Positions 16,645 to 24,175 of a stretch of DNA of 64,000 bases are shown piece after piece. The position numbers and the translations under genes are program-made. Source of the stretch: Clostridiales bacterium Firm_14 (lineage in GTDB: Bacteria > Bacillota > Clostridia > Saccharofermentanales > Saccharofermentanaceae); the NCBI GenBank assembly GCA_001604135.1, contig LVAT01000008.1, positions 124,001-188,000 on the forward strand, given 5' to 3'. Below the pieces are notes generated by a model. The model saw nothing but the letters and a program-made list of their open reading frames with translations, did not search any database and was not told where the DNA came from. The stretch's first letter is position 1. Every line of letters begins with the position of its first letter.

Positions 16645-17298
16645 ATGTATAAAAGCAAGACAGGGCTTATAGTACTGACCGTATTGGCGGCGATGTTTTT
16701 CCTGTTTGTCGCCATTCTTTTCGGTTCGAGCACCAAAAGACAGGAGATCATTGACAGGAAAGAAGCAGTCAATGCCAGGTTAAGTGCCGTTGCCCAGGCT
16801 GATGTTACTGTCTATTGGATAGGAGAGTTCCCTGCTGAATTGGAGCCTTTGTCAGCTGTCACTAGTGTCATAGCTCCTGAAAAAGCCGGTTCGGAAACGC
16901 TTCCGGTTAAGTCTGTTGCCGTTCATTTCACCGAGAATGACCAATTCGGAAACATAATAAAAGAAGATATCCCGAGAGACTATTCTGAGCATATGCTGAT
17001 CGTGATCACCGGAAATCCGGCGCTCTCAGACGCCGGAAAGGAAGCTCTCCTGGACTCCATAACAAAGAACGGGGTTCCTGTTATTGCCATAGGTGACGAG
17101 GCGGCGGATTATCTCGGCAGTCTGTTATTGCACATAAGATCTAAGGATGGTCCCGGAAGCTCTCTGTATTACTGCCTCGGGAAAGGATATAAGGAAAACC
17201 CCATACCTGAGGACAAAGTCCTCGCCGGAGGCATGGACTTTGCTGAAGCGGTACCTGACATAATAGCCTTAGGAATAGCCGATTACACTTATCAATAA
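16645..17298 (+). CDS. Unknown protein with N-terminal membrane anchor
   Basis: 217 residues with no recognised family. Residues 7-28 form one hydrophobic helix with a short basic N-terminus, so the remainder is probably outside the cell. The soluble part has alternating strands and helices (MLIVITGNPAL, PVIAIGDEAADYL) reminiscent of a Rossmann-like fold or glutamine-amidotransferase-like fold, without visible catalytic residues. It starts two bases after the SseB-domain stop, so the two probably work together. Confidence 0.6.
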   Translation: MYKSKTGLIVLTVLAAMFFLFVAILFGSSTKRQEIIDRKEAVNARLSAVAQADVTVYWIGEFPAELEPLSAVTSVIAPEKAGSETLPVKSVAVHFTENDQFGNIIKEDIPRDYSEHMLIVITGNPALSDAGKEALLDSITKNGVPVIAIGDEAADYLGSLLLHIRSKDGPGSSLYYCLGKGYKENPIPEDKVLAGGMDFAEAVPDIIALGIADYTYQ

Positions 17299-17322
17299 TG
17301 TGCAAATAGAACCATTTTCGGT

Positions 17323-17351
17323 TTGACACCCAATTGTAATAATTATAATAT
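17323..17351 (+). promoter_or_regulatory. Promoter of the xpt-BMP transporter unit
   Basis: TTGACA at 17323-17328, then TAATAT at 17346-17351 with 17 bases between (a TATAAT also sits at 17344-17349, spacing 15). The leader before xpt is only about 20 bases, so there is no room for a purine riboswitch. Confidence 0.6.
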
Positions 17352-17378
17352 AAGAGAGTGTTTAAAACCTTTTAGGGG

Positions 17379-17963
17379 GTGGTTCATATCCGCGCGTTAG
17401 AACAAAGGATCCTTACCGAAGGCCAGGTACTTCCGGGTGAAGTTCTTAAGGTAGGAAGTTTCCTTAACCAGCAGATCGATACAAAGCTCCTTAAGGATAT
17501 GGGCGACGAGATCGCCGGGCTTTTTTCGCAGAGTAAAGTAACAAAGGTTCTGACCATTGAGTCTTCAGGCATTGCGCTCGCATATGCCGCAGCAGTCTCA
17601 TTGGGTGTTCCTATGGTTTTCGCGAAAAAGCACAAGAGCAGCAATCTCGCAGGCAACATCCTCACATCCAAGGTATTCTCTTATACCCACCAGCAGACAT
17701 ACGACATCATGGTATCGGGCGATTACATCAAGTCCGGTGATAACATCCTTATCGTTGATGACTTCCTTGCAATGGGCAATGCACTCAACGGCCTGATTGA
17801 CATAGTAGGCCAGGGCGGCGCCAAGCTTGCAGGATGCGCCATTGCGATCGAGAAAGGCTTCCAGGGCGGCGGCGACGCTCTGAGGGCGAAGGGTATCAGG
17901 GTCGAGTCACTTGCGATAATCGAGAAGATGACTGATGACTCACTGGAGTTCAGGCCGCAGTAA
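17379..17963 (+). CDS. xpt: Xanthine phosphoribosyltransferase
   Basis: Converts xanthine and PRPP to XMP in purine salvage. About 194 residues with VLPGEVLKVGSFLNQQID near the N-terminus, FAKKHKSSN in the middle, and the PRPP loop ILIVDDFLAMGNA (about 125-137). The start is uncertain. GTG 17379 is the only conventional start, but it lies within the AGGGGGTGG ribosome site. The ATC at 17388 has ideal spacing from that site and aligns with the usual initiator Met of the family (M-x-x-LEQRI). A BMP-type transporter follows, consistent with purine uptake and salvage. Confidence 0.92.
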   Translation: MVHIRALEQRILTEGQVLPGEVLKVGSFLNQQIDTKLLKDMGDEIAGLFSQSKVTKVLTIESSGIALAYAAAVSLGVPMVFAKKHKSSNLAGNILTSKVFSYTHQQTYDIMVSGDYIKSGDNILIVDDFLAMGNALNGLIDIVGQGGAKLAGCAIAIEKGFQGGGDALRAKGIRVESLAIIEKMTDDSLEFRPQ

Positions 17964-18030
17964 GCCTGGAACACACTTAATTCTGATATGCAATTGTTTG
18001 GCATATAACACTTAAAACGGGAGGCAGTTT

Positions 18031-19245
18031 ATGAAAAAACTCATTTCGATGTTAGTAACTGCTGCACTTGCAGTTACTTCAGTCTTTGCACTTGCCGGCT
18101 GTAATTCAGCTAACAACGGGGGCAATGGCGGAGACAAGGCATCAAACTTCAAGGTTGGTGCGATCTACATTAACAGCCAGAATGACACATCAGGTTATAC
18201 CTATGCTCATCATCATGGTATTACCGAAGGTATGAAGAAGATCGGTCTTGATCCTGCCAAGGATCTCTACATCGTAGACAACGTACCTGAGGACGATGAG
18301 AAGGTTAAGCAGGCAATCGACCAGCTCGCCGGTAACGGCTGCAACATCATCTTCGGTATCTCTTTCGGTTACATCAACGCTTTCGAAGCTAAGGCTAAGG
18401 AATATCCGGACATCGTATTCTCACACGCAACCGGTTATCTCTCTAACGACAAGAACTTCAACAACTATTTCGGAAGAATCTATCAGGCTCGTTACCTCGC
18501 TGGTATCGCTGCAGGATATAAGTCTCTCGAATTGAAGAACAACAACATCGGTTATGTATCCGCATGGGGCACAGAGTATGCTGAGACATGCTCAGGTATC
18601 AATGCTTTTGCTATGGGATGCATCGCAGTTAACCCTGATGCAAAGATCAGCGTTTATGAGATCTCCACATGGGGTGACCAGCAGCTCGAGAGACAGGCAG
18701 CTGAGACATTGATCGACACATACGGATGCTGCGTTATCGCTCAGCACTGCGACTCCGCTCAGCCTCAGATCGTTGCTAACGAGAAGGGCGTATTCGGATG
18801 CGGCTACAACTCAGACATGACAAAGGAAGCTCCCAATGCTCACCTCACAGCACCTGTATGGAACTGGGATGTTTACTATGCAACAGCCATGAAGGCTGCT
18901 ATGGAAGATCCTGCAAGCTTCATGACAAAGGTAGGCAACTACTATGAAGGTCTGAAGGCAGGCTTCGTTGACGTAGCTCCTCTCTCTTCCAACTGCACAC
19001 CTGAGACAAAGGAAGCAATCGATCTCGCTAAGAACATGATGATCTCCGGCGAGTGGGATGTATTCTCCGGCGTTAAGCTCTCATTCTCCGGCGCAGCAGG
19101 TTCTGTCGGAGTAGCTAAGGCAGATGCTGCTCTTAAGACAAATGACGGCACAGAGATCGTAGCTGCAGGCGGCCCTTCTGTTGATGACGGCGTTATCCAG
19201 GGCTCAATGAACTACTACGTAGAAGGCGTTACTCAGGTTAACTGA
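18031..19245 (+). CDS. BMP-family lipoprotein, probable purine nucleoside-binding protein
   Basis: A 404-residue lipoprotein, with signal peptide and lipobox ALAGC (lipidated C24) and a GGGAGGC ribosome site. The body matches the PnrA/BMP family of type I periplasmic-binding folds (FKVGAIYINSQNDTSGYTYA opening, IFGISFGY, NNIGYVSAWGT, ADAALKT end). These bind purine nucleosides outside the cell and hand them to the ABC transporter encoded by the next three genes. A weak hairpin at about 17988-18006 lies between xpt and this gene, which may lower or adjust expression relative to xpt. Confidence 0.93.
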   Translation: MKKLISMLVTAALAVTSVFALAGCNSANNGGNGGDKASNFKVGAIYINSQNDTSGYTYAHHHGITEGMKKIGLDPAKDLYIVDNVPEDDEKVKQAIDQLAGNGCNIIFGISFGYINAFEAKAKEYPDIVFSHATGYLSNDKNFNNYFGRIYQARYLAGIAAGYKSLELKNNNIGYVSAWGTEYAETCSGINAFAMGCIAVNPDAKISVYEISTWGDQQLERQAAETLIDTYGCCVIAQHCDSAQPQIVANEKGVFGCGYNSDMTKEAPNAHLTAPVWNWDVYYATAMKAAMEDPASFMTKVGNYYEGLKAGFVDVAPLSSNCTPETKEAIDLAKNMMISGEWDVFSGVKLSFSGAAGSVGVAKADAALKTNDGTEIVAAGGPSVDDGVIQGSMNYYVEGVTQVN

Positions 19246-19275
19246 TAACAGATTATTTGATTGAAGAGGTGTTTT

Positions 19276-20850
19276 ATGGAATATGCCATAGAGCTAAAGG
19301 GAATAACTAAAAGCTTCGGCCCTGTGGCGGCCAATAAAAACATCAATCTGTCTCTGGCCAAGGGTGAGATCCTTGCCCTGTTAGGCGAGAACGGATCAGG
19401 CAAAACAACACTTATGAACATGCTGTCGGGCATCTATATGCCCGACAGCGGTTCTATTTTTATCGACGGAAAAAAGGTGTCCATAAATTCACCTGAAGAT
19501 TCCGGCAAACTGGGAATAGGAATGGTCCACCAGCACTTTAAGCTGGTCGAGCGTTTTACGGCGCTCGAAAATATCCGTATCGGAATGAGGGATGAGGGAC
19601 GTTTCATGCACGGCGCTGACGTCCGTAAAAAGATAGAAGATACAGCCGAAAAGTTTGGCTTTGACATAGATCTGGACAAGGTGGTCTCCAATATGGCTGT
19701 TTCCGAGAAGCAGACACTTGAGATACTTAAGGTCCTCTGCTACGGCGCGAAGATAATCATCCTAGACGAGCCTACGGCAGTACTTACGGTTCAGGAGATA
19801 GACAGGCTTTTCGATGTCCTTCGAAAAATGCGAGAAGAAGGACATTCGATAATAATCATTACGCACAAACTCAATGAAGTTATGGCGATATCCGACAGAG
19901 TCGCAGTATTAAGACACGGCGAATATATAGACACTGTCGTTACAAAAGAAACAAATGAGAAAGCCCTTACGGAGCTCATGGTAGGACGTAAGATCGAGCT
20001 TAACATCGACCGTCCGGTCATGGAGAAGACTCATCCTCTGCTTGAGATCAGAGATCTTACCGTAAAGAACGATGAGGGCGTCATTGCAGTCGATCACATC
20101 AATTTCTATATAAGAGGCGGAGAGATGCTGGGCGTCGCAGGCATTGCAGGTTCCGGACAGAAGGAGCTTTGCGAAGCCATCGCGGGACTCAGAAAGATCG
20201 AAGACGGACAGATGATCCATGAAGGCGAGAGCATCGTCGGAATGTCTCCTAAGAAGATCTTAGAGCACGGCATCTCCATGAGTTTCATTCCTGAGGACCG
20301 TCTCGGCATGGGACTTGCTCCGTCACTTTCCATAACGGATAACATGATCCTCAAGAACTACAATGAATCGAAGGGTATATTCGTTGACCGCAAGACGGCC
20401 AGTGAAGAAGCCCAGAAAGTAATAGACAGACTTGAAGTCGTTACGCCTTCCACGGAGACTCCTGTAAGAAGGCTTTCAGGCGGTAATGTTCAGAAGGTAT
20501 TGCTCGGACGTGAGATCAAATCCGGTCCTAACGTACTTATTACCGCTTATCCCGTAAGAGGTCTTGATATCAATTCTTCTTACACTATCTACAACATCTT
20601 GAACGAACAGAAGGAAAAGGGCGTAGGCATTCTTTTCGTCGGTGAGGACTTGGATGTAATGCTCGCTCTCTGCGATAAGATCATGGTCATCTGCCACGGC
20701 AAGCTTCAGGGTGTCGTTAACAGCAATCACACGACCAAAGAGGAGCTGGGTCTTATGATGACAGGTACGATCAACATTGTAAACAAGGACGGCAAGACCG
20801 ACGGTATTGCTAAGGATTCAGCTTTTACAGATGAGGAGGGCAACGCCTAA
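19276..20850 (+). CDS. BMP-type ABC transporter ATP-binding protein (two ATPase domains)
   Basis: 524 residues; starts at ATG 19276 with GAGGTG at 19265-19270, rather than at 19261. The first ATPase domain is complete: GENGSGKTT, signature region SEKQTLEI, Walker B IIILDEPTAVLT, H-loop ITHK. The second has a degenerate Walker A (GIAGSGQKE), signature LSGGNVQK and a modified Walker B (VLITAYPVRGLDI), as is normal for the sugar/nucleoside class of double ATPases. It energises nucleoside uptake. The following permease gene overlaps it by one base. Confidence 0.93.
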   Translation: MEYAIELKGITKSFGPVAANKNINLSLAKGEILALLGENGSGKTTLMNMLSGIYMPDSGSIFIDGKKVSINSPEDSGKLGIGMVHQHFKLVERFTALENIRIGMRDEGRFMHGADVRKKIEDTAEKFGFDIDLDKVVSNMAVSEKQTLEILKVLCYGAKIIILDEPTAVLTVQEIDRLFDVLRKMREEGHSIIIITHKLNEVMAISDRVAVLRHGEYIDTVVTKETNEKALTELMVGRKIELNIDRPVMEKTHPLLEIRDLTVKNDEGVIAVDHINFYIRGGEMLGVAGIAGSGQKELCEAIAGLRKIEDGQMIHEGESIVGMSPKKILEHGISMSFIPEDRLGMGLAPSLSITDNMILKNYNESKGIFVDRKTASEEAQKVIDRLEVVTPSTETPVRRLSGGNVQKVLLGREIKSGPNVLITAYPVRGLDINSSYTIYNILNEQKEKGVGILFVGEDLDVMLALCDKIMVICHGKLQGVVNSNHTTKEELGLMMTGTINIVNKDGKTDGIAKDSAFTDEEGNA

Positions 20851-21953
20851 TGAGAAAGTATCATCTGGTCAGAAGAGCTGACTCCAAGATCGGCAGAACG
20901 ATAATTTTTTACGCTGTCGGGATCCTCGTATCGCTCCTTATCGGTGCGGTGATCCTTATGGCTCTCGGAATCAATCCGTTCGATTACTACGGAAAGATGT
21001 TCACAATAGGCCTTGTCGGAAACAGATACGGTTATAAGAGCATCGAAGGCTTCCTTAAGATCTTCGTTCCGCTCCTTATCACATCTCTTGCTTTAGGCCT
21101 CTCATTTAAGATGCGTTTCTGGAATATCGGAGGCGAGGGCGAATTCCTGATCGGTGCGATCACCGCATCCGTTATCGCTTTCAACAGCTCCGGAATTCCT
21201 AATTTCGTAACTGTCCTTCTCATGTGCCTTGCGGCAATGATATCGAGCGGAATTATCGGTATCGCCATTGCAGCACTGAAGGTTAAGTTCAACACAAACG
21301 AGACACTCATGACGCTCATGATCAACTACATCATGCTGTACGTCATCAGATATATCGGTGAGACAAAGGCTGACTGGAACTTCTTCCTGCGGGAAGACTC
21401 TGAAAGACCAAAATTTGGCACATTCCCGGATTCTGCAGTCATGACGGGAATCCCGCTCGGACAGTTCAAACTCCTCTGGTCCGTCATCATCGCAATAGTC
21501 CTTACAGTAATCGTTTATATCTATCTCAAATACACAAAGCAGGGTTATGAGATCTCGGTAGTAGGTGACAGCAGTGCCACGGCAAAATATGCAGGCATGA
21601 GCGTAGGCAAGATCGTCTTAAGAACGATGTTCATCTCATCTGCAATGATCGGCCTTGCAGCAGCACTTACGGTATCCGCTTCAGGGACGATCTCTGATAC
21701 CGTTACGAACAATGTAGGATGGACGGGCATTATCGTCGCATGGCTTTCCAAGCTCAGCGTTCCTGCGATTTTCGTAACGTCTATCCTCATATCGATCCTG
21801 CAGTACGGCTGTCAGGCGGCAGCAACGCAATATCCTGCGATCGACAGCAACTATGCTGACCTCCTGCAGGGACTCATCCTTTTCTCGGTACTTGTCGCAG
21901 ACTTTGCCGCAAACTTTAAGATCGTTAAGAAGGAGGATGCTAAGAATGCTTGA
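20850..21953 (+). CDS. BMP-type ABC transporter permease, first subunit
   Basis: 367 residues, eight to ten hydrophobic segments, with the branched-chain/ribose-type permease core (KMRFWNIGGEGEFLIGA, NTNETLMTLMINYI, GDSSATAKYAGM). Its start codon overlaps the ATPase stop (TAATG). Corresponds to YufP/NupP-type subunits of nucleoside transporters. Confidence 0.92.
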   Translation: MRKYHLVRRADSKIGRTIIFYAVGILVSLLIGAVILMALGINPFDYYGKMFTIGLVGNRYGYKSIEGFLKIFVPLLITSLALGLSFKMRFWNIGGEGEFLIGAITASVIAFNSSGIPNFVTVLLMCLAAMISSGIIGIAIAALKVKFNTNETLMTLMINYIMLYVIRYIGETKADWNFFLREDSERPKFGTFPDSAVMTGIPLGQFKLLWSVIIAIVLTVIVYIYLKYTKQGYEISVVGDSSATAKYAGMSVGKIVLRTMFISSAMIGLAAALTVSASGTISDTVTNNVGWTGIIVAWLSKLSVPAIFVTSILISILQYGCQAAATQYPAIDSNYADLLQGLILFSVLVADFAANFKIVKKEDAKNA

Positions 21954-22938
21954 AGTATTTACGTTGTTCCTCTTTAACATAATCGTTTACAACATCCCGC
22001 TTCTTTATGGCACGACGGGTGAGATCATGATCGAGAAATCGGGCTCTCTTAACTTAGGCGTAGAGGGTACGATGGCGATCGGCGCAGTTGCAGGTTACCT
22101 CGTAGGCGTCAAGGCTGACAACCTCTTTGTTGCAGTGCTCGTAAGCTTTATCGCATCAGGCCTTGTAGGCTTGCTGTTCTCATTCCTGACGGTTACATTG
22201 CAGGCAAACCAGAACGTAACGGGTCTTACGATCACAACGTTCGGTGTTGCTTTCTATTACTTCATCGGTAATGCTCTCGCAAACAGCGAAGGCGGCTGGC
22301 CCAGAATGAACGGCACTAAGCTTGCCGAGCAGTCACAGGCTCTTGAGATCCCCGGACTTTCCAAGATCCCGTTCATCGGAGAGGCACTCTTCTCCCACGG
22401 TATCCTTGTTTATCTCGGTGTTATCATCGCCATCCTCATGTGGCTTTACTTCAACAAGACCGTACCGGGCTTAAAGCTCAGAGCCATAGGCGAGAACCCG
22501 GGCGCTGCAGACTCTCTCGGCGTAAACGTAACATTCTATAAGTATGCCCACATCATCGCCGGCTCAGGCATCATGGGAATCGGCGGACTTTACATGGGAC
22601 TTAATATGGGCGGTACTTTCGAAGGTTCCAACTGCTGGATCAACGGTTACGGCTGGATCTCGATCGCGCTGGTTATTTTCGCGAACTGGAGCCCTGCTAA
22701 AGCACTGCTCGGAACACTTGTATTCGGATTCTTCAACACGCTCCGCGTACAGAATGCCGCACTTGCCTATGCCTTCCCCAATGCGCTTGGCTGGCTCACA
22801 AAGATACCATCTCACTTCTTCTCGGCATTGCCGTTCATCATAACGCTCATCGTTCTCATCGCAAGTTCGCTCTCATCCAAGAAAAAGAGCGGAGAACCTC
22901 AGGCGATCGGACGCAATTACTACCGTGAAGACAGATAA
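21946..22938 (+). CDS. BMP-type ABC transporter permease, second subunit
   Basis: 330 residues, starting at ATG 21946 behind AGGAGG at 21931-21936 and overlapping the first permease by eight bases. Family motifs: GEIMIEKSGSLNLGVEGTM, RAIGENPGAADSLGVNV and IMGIGGLYMGLNMG. It completes the four-part nucleoside importer (binding protein, ATPase, two permeases). Confidence 0.92.
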   Translation: MLEVFTLFLFNIIVYNIPLLYGTTGEIMIEKSGSLNLGVEGTMAIGAVAGYLVGVKADNLFVAVLVSFIASGLVGLLFSFLTVTLQANQNVTGLTITTFGVAFYYFIGNALANSEGGWPRMNGTKLAEQSQALEIPGLSKIPFIGEALFSHGILVYLGVIIAILMWLYFNKTVPGLKLRAIGENPGAADSLGVNVTFYKYAHIIAGSGIMGIGGLYMGLNMGGTFEGSNCWINGYGWISIALVIFANWSPAKALLGTLVFGFFNTLRVQNAALAYAFPNALGWLTKIPSHFFSALPFIITLIVLIASSLSSKKKSGEPQAIGRNYYREDR

Positions 22939-22947
22939 GGAGAAATA

Positions 22948-24162
22948 ATGTACAACACCAGAAAAATAACAGACAGCCTCACTTGGATCGGTGCGATCGA
23001 CAGAAAGATATCCAAGTTCGAGAATGTATATAAGCTTAACTCAGGAATGAATTACAATTCATATTTCCTGGACTGCGGAGCAACCGTATTGATCGATACG
23101 GTCGAGAAGGATTCTTTAGAACTCTTCGAAGAGAATATCGACCATTGCCTTGCAGGCCGTGCTCTCGATTACGTGATAATCCATCACATGGAGCCTGACC
23201 ATTCCGCAACGCTTTCTTTCGTATTGGATAAGTATGCCGGTGCGAAGATCATCGTTAATGCAAAGACACTTCAGTTCATCTCCCAGTTCTTCCCGGGCAA
23301 GGATTATTCTGCAAGAGCCATCGTTGTTAAAGACGGTGATGAGACAGAACTCGGAACACACAAGTTTAAGTTTGTCTTTGCACCCATGGTCCACTGGCCT
23401 GAGGTCATGATGAGCTTTGATGAGACAGACGGAATTCTCTTTTCCGCTGACGCATTCGGCAGCTACGGCGCCATCAACGGCTCTATCTTTGCTGATGACA
23501 AGGATTTTGACTCAGAGCTTAAATCCGAAGCACGCCGTTACTATACAAATATCGTAGGCAAATACGGAATGCAGACTGTTGCAGCGATAAATAAAGTATC
23601 AGGACTTGATATCAGGATGATCTGCCCCCTGCATTCATATGTATGGCGCAAAGACATTTCGAAGATCATCGGCTGTTACAAGATCTGGGCTTCATATACA
23701 CCTGAAGAAAAGGGCGTATTCATTCTCGCAGGTTCGATCTACGGACATACTGCAAATGCGGCTGAAGTCCTCATGACCGAGCTCGACAACAGGGGCATAA
23801 AGTCATGCATTCTCGATGCTTCTGCCGCTGACATATCGGATATCATCGCCATGGCATTTAAGTACAGCCACATAGCGATAGCATCTCCGACATATAATAA
23901 TGGTATCTATTCGCCTGTAGAGTATGCGGTCAAGGAGCTCGCTGCCCACGGGTTGACGGGGAGAAGCTTCTCTGTTATAGAAAATGGTACATGGGCTCCT
24001 GCGAGCGCAAAGGGACTTCTGGCCATCATCGAAGGCCTCAAGAACTGCAAGGTCGTAGGTCAGACTGTAACATTAAGATCGTCAGGTAACGACGCTTCGA
24101 TCCGGGCTCTTTCCGAGCTTGCCGAAGCTATCAAGGAAGATATAGAAACAATTAATGGATAA
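22948..24162 (+). CDS. FprA-family flavodiiron protein
   Basis: A 404-residue cytoplasmic oxygen- or nitric-oxide-reducing flavoprotein that protects anaerobes. The N-terminal metallo-beta-lactamase-like domain (1-250) has the di-iron motif HMEPDH at 80-85, and further ligands follow in MVHW, SADAFGSYG and CPLHSYVW. The C-terminal flavodoxin domain (about 255-400) begins FILAGSIYGHTANAA, with APASAKGLL later. An AAGGAG site precedes it. It follows the permease by nine bases, so it may be co-transcribed. Confidence 0.95.
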   Translation: MYNTRKITDSLTWIGAIDRKISKFENVYKLNSGMNYNSYFLDCGATVLIDTVEKDSLELFEENIDHCLAGRALDYVIIHHMEPDHSATLSFVLDKYAGAKIIVNAKTLQFISQFFPGKDYSARAIVVKDGDETELGTHKFKFVFAPMVHWPEVMMSFDETDGILFSADAFGSYGAINGSIFADDKDFDSELKSEARRYYTNIVGKYGMQTVAAINKVSGLDIRMICPLHSYVWRKDISKIIGCYKIWASYTPEEKGVFILAGSIYGHTANAAEVLMTELDNRGIKSCILDASAADISDIIAMAFKYSHIAIASPTYNNGIYSPVEYAVKELAAHGLTGRSFSVIENGTWAPASAKGLLAIIEGLKNCKVVGQTVTLRSSGNDASIRALSELAEAIKEDIETING

Positions 24163-24175
24163 GTGAGGTAGAAAA

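Noticed and set aside
17352-17378. Purine riboswitch before xpt
   Set aside because: Only about 25 bases separate the promoter from the gene, and the conserved purine aptamer junction is absent.
20150-20600. Degenerate second ATPase domain of the BMP transporter protein as a damaged gene
   Set aside because: Loss of Walker residues in the second domain is normal for this transporter class.
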